This document shows, one piece after another, positions 43,353 through 52,857 of a stretch of DNA of 64,000 nt. The notes under the pieces are model-generated. The model saw nothing but the letters and a program-made list of their open reading frames with translations. It did not search any database and was not told the DNA's origin. Source of the stretch: JADJXV01 sp046328995 (GTDB lineage Bacteria; Bacteroidota; Ignavibacteria; Kapaibacteriales; UBA961). Within the stretch, counting starts at the first letter, position 1; each line of letters begins with the position of its first letter. A program made the translations under genes and the position numbers. Location of the stretch: assembly GCA_046328995.1 (NCBI GenBank), contig JAXLVN010000001.1, positions 124,001 through 188,000 on the forward strand, written 5' to 3'.

Positions 43353-43868
43353 CTAATTCACAGACATCGTATCCATATCGATATCATAGATCATCAGACG
43401 CTCATCATCCCGCACCATTTCTGCGATATAGGTGAAGCCCAATTTCTCGAGCAAGCGCTGTGAGGATGTATTATTCGGAATAGTTGTTGCCATGATCACA
43501 TCATAGTCACGCGTTCCGGCAAGCGCGTGCAGAACATGCGAAGCCGCCTCAAATGCATAGCCCGCGCCGGCAAATTCCGGCAGCAGGGCGAATCCAAGGT
43601 CGAAATACTCGAGATAGGCGCGCTTCATGAACGTTATGATACCAATCGGTGTGCTCGTATTCTGCAGGCGAATTACCCAATAGTTGCACTCCGGATTCGC
43701 AATAATTTTCTCAATATACGGAGCAATATCCTCCGCCGATTTACGAACGCCATCACTGATAAATTCCAGCCAACCGGGTGAATTAACAAGCGCATAGACG
43801 AATTCATGGTCTTCGCTTGAAAGCGGGGTGAGGGTAAGGCGCGGGGTAGTGAAGGTAGTAGGGAGCAT
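43353..43868 (-). CDS. GNAT-family N-acetyltransferase (RimJ/RimL-like)
   Basis: 171-residue acetyltransferase_3 type enzyme using acetyl-CoA. N-terminal TPRLTLTPLSSEDHEFVYAL, the acetyl-CoA site region LGFALLPEFAGAGYAFEAAS (here GxGxA) and NTSSQRLLEKLGFTY are all visible. RimJ/RimL relatives acetylate ribosomal-protein N-termini, others small molecules; the substrate is unknown. TACATTTG, a TAnnTTTG match on the minus strand at 43882-43889, is only 14 bp from the start, which would give a very short leader, so it may be chance. Confidence 0.9.
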   Translation of the reverse strand: MLPTTFTTPRLTLTPLSSEDHEFVYALVNSPGWLEFISDGVRKSAEDIAPYIEKIIANPECNYWVIRLQNTSTPIGIITFMKRAYLEYFDLGFALLPEFAGAGYAFEAASHVLHALAGTRDYDVIMATTIPNNTSSQRLLEKLGFTYIAEMVRDDERLMIYDIDMDTMSVN

Positions 43869-43987
43869 AAGTCAGAGCAAGCAAATGTATTATAAAATTG
43901 TGTGTAATTACTCTGCAAAATACAATTTTCGAAGATTGTGACAAATGCACGGGAAATATTTTCTTGGCTGTAATTCATAAAAAAACG

Positions 43988-43995
43988 TAAATTTG
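43988..43995 (+). promoter_or_regulatory. TAnnTTTG -7 element upstream of the PKD/T9SS gene
   Basis: TAAATTTG, exact match, 137 bp before the ATG at 44132; implies a leader of about 130 bases if used. Confidence 0.4.
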
Positions 43996-44131
43996 CGGAC
44001 CGAAATCGAACTGTAGTATTTTAGTTGTAAATAATTGCAATGGTTACTCTTACATACATTCGATTTTTGTTGAAAAGATGCATTTATGGTACATGATTTT
44101 CCAGTCTTTTGTCGTTGTGAAAGGATAGTAT

Positions 44132-46417
44132 ATGCGACTTTTTTCCTCCGTCTGTGCAGTTGGTTTGATTGTGGTTCTTATTGCCGGTGCTGTCATGAGC
44201 GCGAGGGCTGTGGAGACACCGATATATCATTCGACTATAGCACGTGAAGTTCTACCTATGCCTCTTGATGAGAAAGGCATTCTTACACAAACTCTTACTC
44301 CTCAAAATACCATTACTACTGCATCTATCACACCTGCAAGTATTTGTATTGGTAGTCAGTTAACCGTGAACTTCAGTGCCTCCGGTTCTTTTAATGCAAC
44401 GAATATATTTACCGCGCAAATTTCCGATCCGGATGGGAATTTCAGCGCGCCCGTCGCTATTGGTACAGTCAGTGGCACGTCATCGGGTTCGATACTTGCG
44501 ACCATTCCGGTTGTTATGAACGAAGGCACAAAATACAGAATCCGAGTCGTGAGTTCCGGCCCGAGCATTGACGGAAGCGACAATGGCGCAAATCTTACGC
44601 TGCACCCGCTGCCGATTATGTATTCAATGGTGGGAAATGGATATACCTGTGTCGGTGATTCAGGGACTGCGCTGGGCTTGAATTCTACGGAACCCGGTAT
44701 TACCTATCGACTTCTGCGGAATGGCACACCAGTGGGAACGCCGATCAACGGTAATAATTTACCTCAAAATTTCGGTCTTCAGAAAGCAGAAGGAGTCTAT
44801 AAAGTCATTGGTACAAATTCAGTTAGTGGATGTTCCCAACTCATGAATGACAGCATCGTGCTCACGGTCAATCCCTTGCCTGCTGTCTATACAATCACCG
44901 GTGGCGGCGCGTATTGCCAGGATCAGGCAGGTGCAGTTATTGGTCTTGGAAATTCACAACAAGGAGTGCAGTACGAGCTTATTTTGAATTCTATAGCAAC
45001 CGGAAAATTTGTCAATGGTACCGGCAATCCTATCACGTTTGGACCACAAAGTGATGTAGGATTTTACACCATTATTGCTCGGAATATCATCACCGGATGC
45101 ACGGCGACGATGTTCGGCGGAATGCGTGTTTCGATTAATCCTATACCGGCAAAATTCACCATGCTCGGTGGCGGGGCGTACTGTGAAGGTGATCCGGGTG
45201 TGCAGATGGCGTTGTATTCGTCCGAACCGAATACATCGTATCAATTAAAACTCAATGGTGCGCCGACAGGAACGCCGAAAACTGGGACAGGCGCTCCGGT
45301 GGAATTTGGCTTTCAGACCAAGCAGGGAACCTATAGCGTCGAAGCTACGAACCTAACCACCGGTTGTACTGCCACGATGATTGGGAGTAAATCTGTCATT
45401 ATGAATCCTCTGCCGCCGAAACCAAGCATTACAAAAACGGACACCATACTTAAATCCAGCGCAGAGACAGGGAATATATGGTATCGTAATTTAATAGAAA
45501 TACCGAATGTCAATGCTCAATCCTACACACCGACGCAGAGTGGCAGTTATACCGTAGCCGTAAAGCTGAAGGGATGTATGTCGGCAATGTCAGAAGCAGT
45601 GACGGTGACTCTTGCCGGAGAAAAGCTACAGGCGGCATTCACAACGAAAGCCCAGAGTGGCGTTGCCCCGTTAACGGTGCAGTTTATCGATAGTTCCCGC
45701 GGGAATCCAACCTCCTGGTCATGGGATTTTGGAGATTCTCAGCACAGCAGCGAGCAAAATCCGGTGCATAGTTATACAAAACCGGGAAATTATACTGTAT
45801 CTCTTGTTGTGGCAGATGGTCTGCAATCGGACAGCATAAGTCGTGCAAACTATATCACCGTAACGGAGAGCTCGGTTCTCACGGCAGAATTCACCGCAAC
45901 CACGCAATTCGGCCGGGTTCCTCTCCGGATTCAATTTGTAGATATGTCTTCCGGTACGCCCACACAATGGAAGTGGGACTTTGGCGACGGCAGTAATCCC
46001 TCGGAAGAATCGAATCCGTTGCATACCTACACGGTGGCAGGGAAGTATTCGGATACGCTGACGATTACCAAGAATAGCCAGACTTCGACAATTACTAAAA
46101 AGGATTTTATCACTATTGATAGCGTAACTGGTGTCCAAGAGCACGAGGTACGAACAGGGCAATCAACCCTAGTGATTCCCAACCCAATAAATGGAAAAAA
46201 TTTCCGGGTGAGATATTACAGTAACAGCCCACAAATACTAACGCTTGAACTGTTTACAGTTCTCGGGCAGCAACTGCAATCGCAGCAAGCAGCAGTCCGC
46301 AATGGTGAGAATACCATGCACGTAGAAATGCAGAATTCACTCCCATCCGGCCTTTATTTTTTGAAGATACACCATGAGGATGGAGTGGAGGTGCATGTGG
46401 TGAAGATTGTTCAGTAG
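44132..46417 (+). CDS. Secreted PKD-domain protein with T9SS sorting end
   Basis: 761-residue exported protein. Signal peptide about 1-26. An Ig-like domain (about 55-155) is followed by three gapless 89-residue Ig-like repeats (about 160-430; each with a GGGAYC- or GNGYTC-type start and a TGC or SGC near the end). Two PKD domains follow (about 510-590 and 592-670), each with the WDFGD signature (SWSWDFGDSQ, KWDFGDGSNP). The last 85 residues (LELFTVLGQQLQ...SGLYFLKI...VVKIVQ) form a T9SS type A sorting domain. It is most likely a cell-surface or secreted adhesive or structural protein; no enzyme domain is seen. Confidence 0.88.
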   Translation: MRLFSSVCAVGLIVVLIAGAVMSARAVETPIYHSTIAREVLPMPLDEKGILTQTLTPQNTITTASITPASICIGSQLTVNFSASGSFNATNIFTAQISDPDGNFSAPVAIGTVSGTSSGSILATIPVVMNEGTKYRIRVVSSGPSIDGSDNGANLTLHPLPIMYSMVGNGYTCVGDSGTALGLNSTEPGITYRLLRNGTPVGTPINGNNLPQNFGLQKAEGVYKVIGTNSVSGCSQLMNDSIVLTVNPLPAVYTITGGGAYCQDQAGAVIGLGNSQQGVQYELILNSIATGKFVNGTGNPITFGPQSDVGFYTIIARNIITGCTATMFGGMRVSINPIPAKFTMLGGGAYCEGDPGVQMALYSSEPNTSYQLKLNGAPTGTPKTGTGAPVEFGFQTKQGTYSVEATNLTTGCTATMIGSKSVIMNPLPPKPSITKTDTILKSSAETGNIWYRNLIEIPNVNAQSYTPTQSGSYTVAVKLKGCMSAMSEAVTVTLAGEKLQAAFTTKAQSGVAPLTVQFIDSSRGNPTSWSWDFGDSQHSSEQNPVHSYTKPGNYTVSLVVADGLQSDSISRANYITVTESSVLTAEFTATTQFGRVPLRIQFVDMSSGTPTQWKWDFGDGSNPSEESNPLHTYTVAGKYSDTLTITKNSQTSTITKKDFITIDSVTGVQEHEVRTGQSTLVIPNPINGKNFRVRYYSNSPQILTLELFTVLGQQLQSQQAAVRNGENTMHVEMQNSLPSGLYFLKIHHEDGVEVHVVKIVQ

Positions 46418-46451
46418 AACGAAGTTAAACTTCCTACTTTTTACCTCGCAT

Positions 46452-48140
46452 CTAGGAGCTGCGACTCTTGCCAGCTTGTGGTGGAGGTGCCACTTTTTCT
46501 TTCTTGTCCTGAAACCACATAAACACGGAATTCCACTTGCCTTTTTCAAGTGAAATGATGGCTAAGCTAATGGATAGAAAGTAAATTAGACCGAAGCTAC
46601 CCAAAATAGATTTCATAAAGGTTGAATTACCAATATCAGGTCCAAACTCAAGAGAAAATATCACATATTCGAGTATTAAAATAAACGAAAGGGAGTACAC
46701 AAGGTAGTTGTTTAATTTAACTACATCAAACCTAATCTTCTTGTCAAAAAAAGTGGAGTTGTTAAGTGAATTAGAAATAAACACATTATAAATGAAGAGC
46801 GAGAAAATCAATATAAATGTTGAAAAAATACTCAATGAACTTGCAGAGTCATTTACCAGCCAAAAATCGTAGACTCCATGCAAAAACGCTGCAAGCAGAT
46901 AGGAAATCAGAAATGCAAGGTAGATGTTATTCTTCAGTTTATAGCGACTAACGACTAGTCCATAACCAATAATCGAAGAGTCCACCATGTGGGAAATCGT
47001 AGAACTAAACGCCCGACCATGTATCAAATGAAGACCACCTTGATCGAGATACATAATATTCTCAATGAACGCAAATCCTAATCCTACTACAGAAGAATAG
47101 ATGATATAATCGATTGGTTCATTCACTTCTTTCGTACAAAGCAGAATCAGCAAAAAAGGGATGAACTTCATTAATTCTTCAATAGCACCAATTCCAAACA
47201 CCGCGTAAAAAAAGTCATTACCCATATCACCGTTAAGATCAAATGATGTAAAGCAATGAAGTGCATCGGTCAATGTATAGGTCCCAAACGTACATACCAT
47301 ACCTAAGAACAAGGTCAGAACAATGTAAGACCACTTTTCTTTTTCGAAAATATCCAACTGTCTCAGATAATAAAGCCACGTCAGCATTATCAGCAAAGCA
47401 CTAATTGCACCAAGAGGATGAAAATTCTTCCAAAACTCGGATGCGATAGTTGCCCAATATCCTATAACATTTCCTTGGAGAAAGTGTGCCTCTCGAAGGG
47501 AACGAAATGAAAAATACTTACAGGTATTTGCATCAGAAATTAATGCCTGTAGTTCATCAAGCCGCCGTTGCTGTACTAAAATCTCAATCAAATTTGAGTA
47601 AGCAGCACTGAGGGCACCGTGATTCTTAATTTCCTTTGATAAATACCATTCAGCTGAGTCAAGATTGCCATAGTATTTATGAATGTAACCTATGGAATTA
47701 TTGAGGTGAGGTAAGTCGCGATGTATTACCCTGCTAAAACAACGTGCTGCTTGCGCGTAATCATCAATTTTACTGGCACATAGACCTAAAGCATACCATC
47801 CGATATCTTGTATAGTAGTGTCACTTGATAGAGTTTTCGAAAGATAAAACTTGTGAATAGTAGTATCATCACGAGTTATAGTAGTACTCTTGGAAATTTC
47901 TTCAGATGCAGGAATCTGAAAATGCGCACTGATATAGTTATAATGCGCTGAAACATTCGTTGAATCATATTGTTGAATTCGAAAATAACATGTCTCAGCT
48001 TTCCGTAGTTGATTGCAGTTCGTGTAGTATTCAGCTTCATCAGTAAGTTTCGTAAACGTAGGGTTTTCTAAGAAGTTATTCACACAGAGTGCAGTGAGTA
48101 CTGCTATAGTAATTACGATGAAAAGCGGTTTTGAAAACAT
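46452..48140 (-). CDS. TPR-like domain fused to PrsW-type intramembrane protease
   Basis: 562-residue membrane protein. A first hydrophobic segment (about 5-22) is followed by an outside TPR-like helical domain (about 33-215; AEYYTNCNQLRKAETCYFRIQQYD, DDYAQAARCFSRVIH, NLDSAEWYLSKEI). Residues about 240-545 hold about nine membrane segments with the PrsW motifs EELMK (Glu321, Glu322, Lys325), FIEN (Glu360, Asn361), His384 and LHGVYDF (His421). PrsW proteases are glutamic-type intramembrane proteases, known for cutting anti-sigma factors. The TPR half may bind the substrate. It lies 34 bp after polA on the same strand and has more AT than polA. No anti-sigma gene is adjacent. Confidence 0.85.
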   Translation of the reverse strand: MFSKPLFIVITIAVLTALCVNNFLENPTFTKLTDEAEYYTNCNQLRKAETCYFRIQQYDSTNVSAHYNYISAHFQIPASEEISKSTTITRDDTTIHKFYLSKTLSSDTTIQDIGWYALGLCASKIDDYAQAARCFSRVIHRDLPHLNNSIGYIHKYYGNLDSAEWYLSKEIKNHGALSAAYSNLIEILVQQRRLDELQALISDANTCKYFSFRSLREAHFLQGNVIGYWATIASEFWKNFHPLGAISALLIMLTWLYYLRQLDIFEKEKWSYIVLTLFLGMVCTFGTYTLTDALHCFTSFDLNGDMGNDFFYAVFGIGAIEELMKFIPFLLILLCTKEVNEPIDYIIYSSVVGLGFAFIENIMYLDQGGLHLIHGRAFSSTISHMVDSSIIGYGLVVSRYKLKNNIYLAFLISYLLAAFLHGVYDFWLVNDSASSLSIFSTFILIFSLFIYNVFISNSLNNSTFFDKKIRFDVVKLNNYLVYSLSFILILEYVIFSLEFGPDIGNSTFMKSILGSFGLIYFLSISLAIISLEKGKWNSVFMWFQDKKEKVAPPPQAGKSRSS

Positions 48141-48174
48141 AGGTTTAGATGATAGTTATAGCAGAATCACTCCT

Positions 48175-51060
48175 CTAATGCGCCTCATCCCAATTCATCC
48201 CCGTCCCGACCTCCACAAGCACCGGAACTTTCCCGAGCGGGAATGCCGACTCCATGGATTTTTTGACGAGAGCGGATAACTGCTCGACCTCACCATCGAC
48301 TGCTTCGAAGACCAATTCGTCATGAATCTGGAGGAGCATTTTGGACTGTAACTTCTGCGCTTTCATCTGCTTGTGAACGTCAATCATGGCGAGCTTCATC
48401 ATGTCGGCTGCCGTGCCTTGGATCGGCATATTGATCGCCGCACGCTCTGCCGCCTGACGAATCGTGGCATTATTACTCGTGATAGTGGAGAAGTACCGCC
48501 GGCGACCGAGCAAAGTAGAAACATACCCATTTTGCCGGGCTGATTCTTTGGTATCCTCGATGTAATTCTTAATCCGTGGGTATTTCTCGAAATATTGATC
48601 GATGATTTTCTTCGACTCAGCCCGCGAAATACTGAGTTGCTGCGCCAGCCCAAAACTCCCCTGACCATACATGATTCCGAAATTCACGGTTTTCGCGATC
48701 CGACGTTCCGCGCTTGTCACATTCGCAATATCAATTCCAAAAAGCGCCGCCGCCGTCGCCGAGTGGATGTCGAGCCCATGCTGGAAGGCATGAATCAAGG
48801 TCTCATCACCGCAAACATGCGCAATAACCCGGAGCTCAATTTGTGAATAATCGGCAGACAACAACACCGCTCCCGGCTTGGGAATAAAGGCCTTACGGAT
48901 GGAACGCCCAATTTCGGTGCGTATCGGTATATTCTGTAAGTTCGGTTCGACCGACGACAGGCGTCCCGTGCCAGCGATCGTTTGATTATACGTCGTATGC
49001 ACGCGTCCGGTTCGTGGACTTACCATGCGCGGCAATGACTCAACATACGTTGACTGCAGCTTTTGCAATTGACGATGCTCGAGAATCATCCCGGCAATCG
49101 GAAAACTCTCGGCGAGTTCGGAAAGAACTGATACATCGGTGCTGTACCCGGTTTTGGTTTTTTTACCATGCGGCAACATCATTTTTTCAAATAAGATATC
49201 GCCGACTTGCTTCGGAGAGTCGATGTTAAATTCAACTAATGATTCTTTGAAAATGTTCGTGCGGAGTTCGGCTACTGCCACTTTAATCTTCTCCGAAATT
49301 ACCGACAGTGCCGCCGTATCAATCATCACACCATTCGACTCCATCTCGACAAGTACTTCAATTAACGGGAATTCCACTTTCTGCGCGAGCGGGAGGAGCT
49401 TGTCTTTTACTAATTCCTGATACAGTATATTCCGTAATTTCAGCGTGACATCGGCATCTTCGGCTGCGTAATCGGCTGCTTTGTCCAAAGGTACATCGCG
49501 CATCGAACCTTGTTTTTTCTCGCCAATGAGGTCCGAAATCGGTATCGGCGAATAATTCATCCACCGCTTGGCGAGAGCGTCCATGCCATGCTGCACGTCC
49601 GGATTGAGGATATAGCTCGCAAGCATGGTATCGAAGGTAATAGGCGCGACATTCACCCCAAACCGCTTTAAAATGACAGCATCAAACTTCGCATTTTGCC
49701 CCACTTTCGGTATCGAAGTACTCTCAAGAAGCGGCTTGATGTGGAGGAGCACAAATTTCAGCGGCAGACCATGTTTGGAAGAAGTACTAGTTTTTTCGGG
49801 TTCGGCAATTTCCACCGGTTCGTCGAAGAGGGAAGCGGGAGCCGCACTTTGCTGCTTTGGAGCATCAAAGAGAATCGACAAGTCTTCCTCCGAGTCATCA
49901 GTGGCGATGTAGTATGCCTTGCCTTCTTTAGCCGAAAGCGACACGCCGACAATCGAACAACCCATTGTATCAAGAGAAGTTGTCTCAAGGTCGAAGGAGA
50001 GAATTTCTGCCGTTTGGAGTTCGATCATCATAGCGTTGAGGTCTTCGGTAGTCGCTACAAGCTTGTAGTCATGCTCAATATCTGCGATCGTTTTATGCAC
50101 TACAATTTCCGGTGCCGCACTCGGCGTGTTGCTTGCCGTAATCGATTGCACCCGATGTTGACTCGACGTTGGTATCGGCTCAGCACCCACTTGCTTTGTA
50201 CCCCATTTCATGCGTAAGGAATTGAAATTCAAAGTCGTCAGCACGGCGTCGAGTGTTGGGAGATGCGGGTCCTGACGCTTGCAGTCTTCAATTGAAATCT
50301 CAATGGGAACATGCTGGTGAATCGTCACAAGTTCTTTCGACAAAAACGCCATATCGCGACTGTCTTCGAGTTTTTTGCGGAGGGAATCACGTTCAATTTC
50401 ATGGAGATTTGCGTAGAGATTTTCAAGCGAACCGAATTTCTCAATGAGTGGAATGGCAGACTTATCGCCCACGCCTTTCACGCCCGGAACATTATCCGAA
50501 GAATCACCCATAAGTGCAAGCACATCAATCACATGCTCAGGATAAACGCCGAATTTGGTTTTGACTTCTTCACGTCCGTATATATCATATTCCGTTGCAT
50601 CTTTCCCGGGGCGCAGCACATTCACGCGGTCGGCGACGAGCTGGAAATAATCTTTATCGGAGGTGATACAACACACTTCCATGCCTTGTTCGGCAGCGAG
50701 GCGCGCCATCGTGCCGACGATATCGTCTGCTTCATAACCGGGCATTTCAATTCTCAGAATGCCAAGCGCATCGATAAGCTGTTTAATTCTCGGTAATTGT
50801 GGGATTAATTCCTCCGGAAAGGCGAGCCGATTTGCCTTGTACTGTTCGTAGAGTGTATGCCGGAAGGTAGGTTCTTTCGTATCAAACACCGCAGCGATAT
50901 ACTCCGGTTTTTCGCGGTCGAGCAGCGAACCGATGATATTGGCGAATCCGAAGACCGCCGAGGTGGGTTCGCCATCGGGAGTTTTGAGTCCCATTTTAGA
51001 AAGTGCATGAAACGCGCGGAAGACGAGTCCCATGGAGTCGATGAGGTAGATTTTGGGCAT
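48175..51060 (-). CDS. polA: DNA polymerase I
   Basis: 961-residue repair and lagging-strand polymerase with all three domains. The 5'-3' exonuclease occupies about 1-290 (YLIDSMGLVFRAFHAL, YEADDIVGTMA). The 3'-5' proofreading domain is at about 345-530, with Asp357 and Glu359 of the FDLETTS motif present, so proofreading should be active. The polymerase domain (about 570-961) has motif A SADYSQIELRV, motif B RRIAKTVNFGIMYG and motif C QIHDELVFE. The Phe in motif B (VNFG) is the dideoxy-discriminating form found in E. coli. Ends 34 bp before the PrsW gene. Confidence 0.97.
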   Translation of the reverse strand: MPKIYLIDSMGLVFRAFHALSKMGLKTPDGEPTSAVFGFANIIGSLLDREKPEYIAAVFDTKEPTFRHTLYEQYKANRLAFPEELIPQLPRIKQLIDALGILRIEMPGYEADDIVGTMARLAAEQGMEVCCITSDKDYFQLVADRVNVLRPGKDATEYDIYGREEVKTKFGVYPEHVIDVLALMGDSSDNVPGVKGVGDKSAIPLIEKFGSLENLYANLHEIERDSLRKKLEDSRDMAFLSKELVTIHQHVPIEISIEDCKRQDPHLPTLDAVLTTLNFNSLRMKWGTKQVGAEPIPTSSQHRVQSITASNTPSAAPEIVVHKTIADIEHDYKLVATTEDLNAMMIELQTAEILSFDLETTSLDTMGCSIVGVSLSAKEGKAYYIATDDSEEDLSILFDAPKQQSAAPASLFDEPVEIAEPEKTSTSSKHGLPLKFVLLHIKPLLESTSIPKVGQNAKFDAVILKRFGVNVAPITFDTMLASYILNPDVQHGMDALAKRWMNYSPIPISDLIGEKKQGSMRDVPLDKAADYAAEDADVTLKLRNILYQELVKDKLLPLAQKVEFPLIEVLVEMESNGVMIDTAALSVISEKIKVAVAELRTNIFKESLVEFNIDSPKQVGDILFEKMMLPHGKKTKTGYSTDVSVLSELAESFPIAGMILEHRQLQKLQSTYVESLPRMVSPRTGRVHTTYNQTIAGTGRLSSVEPNLQNIPIRTEIGRSIRKAFIPKPGAVLLSADYSQIELRVIAHVCGDETLIHAFQHGLDIHSATAAALFGIDIANVTSAERRIAKTVNFGIMYGQGSFGLAQQLSISRAESKKIIDQYFEKYPRIKNYIEDTKESARQNGYVSTLLGRRRYFSTITSNNATIRQAAERAAINMPIQGTAADMMKLAMIDVHKQMKAQKLQSKMLLQIHDELVFEAVDGEVEQLSALVKKSMESAFPLGKVPVLVEVGTGMNWDEAH

Positions 51061-51307
51061 GGTTGTATAGTTAAAAGTCGTAAGTAGTAAGTTGTAAGTC
51101 TTTATTCTGTAGTAAGTAAATAAAAATATCGTCAGTCACACTGAGCTTGTCGAAGTGTTTAATACTAGCCGAATTGAAGTTGTAACGTCGGCATCAACGA
51201 CCTGACAGGTTTTCTTCAACCTGTCAGGTCTCCTCAAAAAAGCAGACCGTTTGAAGAAGACCTGACGGGTTGAAGAAAACCCGTCAGGTCTAGGATTTGT
51301 ATAATTT
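51061..51307. repeat. Intergenic repeat block: AGT-rich stretch and two covarying hairpins
   Basis: 51071-51120 is an AAGTAGTAAGT-type stretch like the one split by the insertion element. CACTGAGCTTGTCGAAGTG at about 51137 is a common dispersed phrase in bacterial genomes. Hairpin 1 is GACCTGACAGGTT (51199-51211) / AACCTGTCAGGTC (51218-51230), loop TTCTTC. Hairpin 2 is GACCTGACGGGTT (51259-51271) / AACCCGTCAGGTC (51278-51290), loop GAAGAA. They lie between mpl and polA. No T-run follows, so simple termination is unlikely. Confidence 0.85.
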
Positions 51308-52738
51308 TCACTCCGCCAACATCTTCCTCAACCCGCCAAAATCACCATTACTCAAGAGGATAATCACATCTTTGGGCTGGATGATTTGTTCTAAATAGGA
51401 ATAAACATGCTTGCCCCACTTGGCTTCTGCGCCTTGTTCGGCGTTTATTGTAAGTACTTGTTTGCCGTTTGCTTTGAGTACATTGGCTATTGCATCCGTG
51501 TCGAGGCGTTCGCTTGCCTGATAGCGTTCCGGGCGATTGAGCGCGCCGATGACGATGGTGTGGGCTTCATCAAAACATTGGGTGAGTTCGTGTTGGAATA
51601 TATTCCGTGTCGTGCTGTTCGAACGGGGCTCGAAGCAAGCGATGATACGTTTGTTCGGGAATTTCTGTCGGAGCGCTTTCAGCGTTTCATGAATTGCCGT
51701 CGGGTGATGCGCGAAGTCGTCGATGACCGTCGCTCCATGCCAAGTGCCAATAGTTTCAAGGCGTCGCTTCGGTAACTTAAACGTATCGAAGCCGGTTTGG
51801 ATTTGTTCGGCGGTCATGCCGGATGTGAAGGCAATCGCTATAGCTGCGAGAGAATTCTTGAGGTTATGTTCACCCGACAAATTCGTGGTGAATCGACCCA
51901 TAATGCGTGTGTTTTTGTGAAGTGTGAAGCTCGTGCCGTGTTCGGTGTAATGAATATCCAACGCCCGCCAATTCGCATCTTTCCTGAGCCCGAATGTTTC
52001 GATAGTAGTTAATGCCGCTTTGGCAACTTCGCGACAGGTTTCATCTTCATTGGCGACAAGGAGGAGTCCGTTTTGCGGTATGAGCCGTGCAAAAAGTCGG
52101 AAGGATTTCTTGATATCATCGAGCGATGAGAAGATATCGGCATGGTCGAATTCGATATTATTAAGCACGCCGATATCCGGGCGATAGAGAAGAAATTTGC
52201 TGCGTTTGTCAAAAAAAGCCGTGTCATATTCATCACCTTCGCTTACGAAGTAGGTGGTTGGATTCTCAGGAGTTGGAGCGGGAGACGGCCTGCACCCTTG
52301 AGTGAAATTCCCCGGAATGCCACCAATGAGAAATCCGGGATGACGATTGCCGGACTCGAGCAGCCATGCAGTGAGTGAGGAAGTCGTCGTCTTGCCATGG
52401 GTACCGGTAATCACGACCGACGTATGCCGCGCAATGAGGTGCGTGCGGACAATATCCGGCATGGAGACAAGTTCGAGACGTTCATTGAGGCAGTATTCAA
52501 GTTCCGGATTCCCGCGACTGACCGAATTGCCGACAACGATTGCATCCGGCTTGGCACTGTCAATATTTGCCGGCGAAAAGCCTTCGTAGTAGGGAATTCC
52601 GCTTGCAGCTAAGAAGTCGCTCATCGGTGGATAGACATTCGCGTCCGAACCAGACACGTCGTGACCTAACTCGCGACAAGCGAGAGCGACTGCGCCCATC
52701 GCAGTGCCACCGATACCGATAAAGAATAATTTTGACAT
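51308..52738 (-). CDS. mpl: UDP-MurNAc:L-Ala-gamma-D-Glu-meso-DAP ligase (murein peptide recycling)
   Basis: Joins recycled murein tripeptide to UDP-MurNAc. The 476-residue protein has the Mur-ligase fold: N-terminal FFIGIGGTAMGAVA, ATP loop ITGTHGKTTTSS (residues about 105-116), and the Mpl-specific middle HPGFLIGGIPGNF and EGDEYDTAFFDKRSKF, then NNIEFDHADIF and DDFAHHPTAI. These separate it from MurC, which it otherwise resembles. The start MSKLFFIG at 52738 is preferred to an upstream in-frame ATG at 52813, which adds 25 unrelated residues. Implies a DAP-type peptidoglycan, hence a Gram-negative wall. Confidence 0.92.
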   Translation of the reverse strand: MSKLFFIGIGGTAMGAVALACRELGHDVSGSDANVYPPMSDFLAASGIPYYEGFSPANIDSAKPDAIVVGNSVSRGNPELEYCLNERLELVSMPDIVRTHLIARHTSVVITGTHGKTTTSSLTAWLLESGNRHPGFLIGGIPGNFTQGCRPSPAPTPENPTTYFVSEGDEYDTAFFDKRSKFLLYRPDIGVLNNIEFDHADIFSSLDDIKKSFRLFARLIPQNGLLLVANEDETCREVAKAALTTIETFGLRKDANWRALDIHYTEHGTSFTLHKNTRIMGRFTTNLSGEHNLKNSLAAIAIAFTSGMTAEQIQTGFDTFKLPKRRLETIGTWHGATVIDDFAHHPTAIHETLKALRQKFPNKRIIACFEPRSNSTTRNIFQHELTQCFDEAHTIVIGALNRPERYQASERLDTDAIANVLKANGKQVLTINAEQGAEAKWGKHVYSYLEQIIQPKDVIILLSNGDFGGLRKMLAE

Positions 52739-52857
52739 AGAATTAATTTTCAATGCGTTAGAGAGTTGAGTTAATGTTTTTCTGGAGGCTTGGACGGCCA
52801 TGGGTGACCGCAACCTGCGGCTTGGAATTTGAACCGACCGAACCCCAAAAAAACTGA

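Noticed and set aside
43882..43889. TAnnTTTG promoter for the acetyltransferase gene
   Set aside because: Exact match but only 14 bp from the start codon, giving almost no leader; kept as a remark only.
51199..51290. Tandem terminators for the mpl gene
   Set aside because: The stems are strong but no T-run follows on either strand, and the pair looks like copies of a dispersed repeat.
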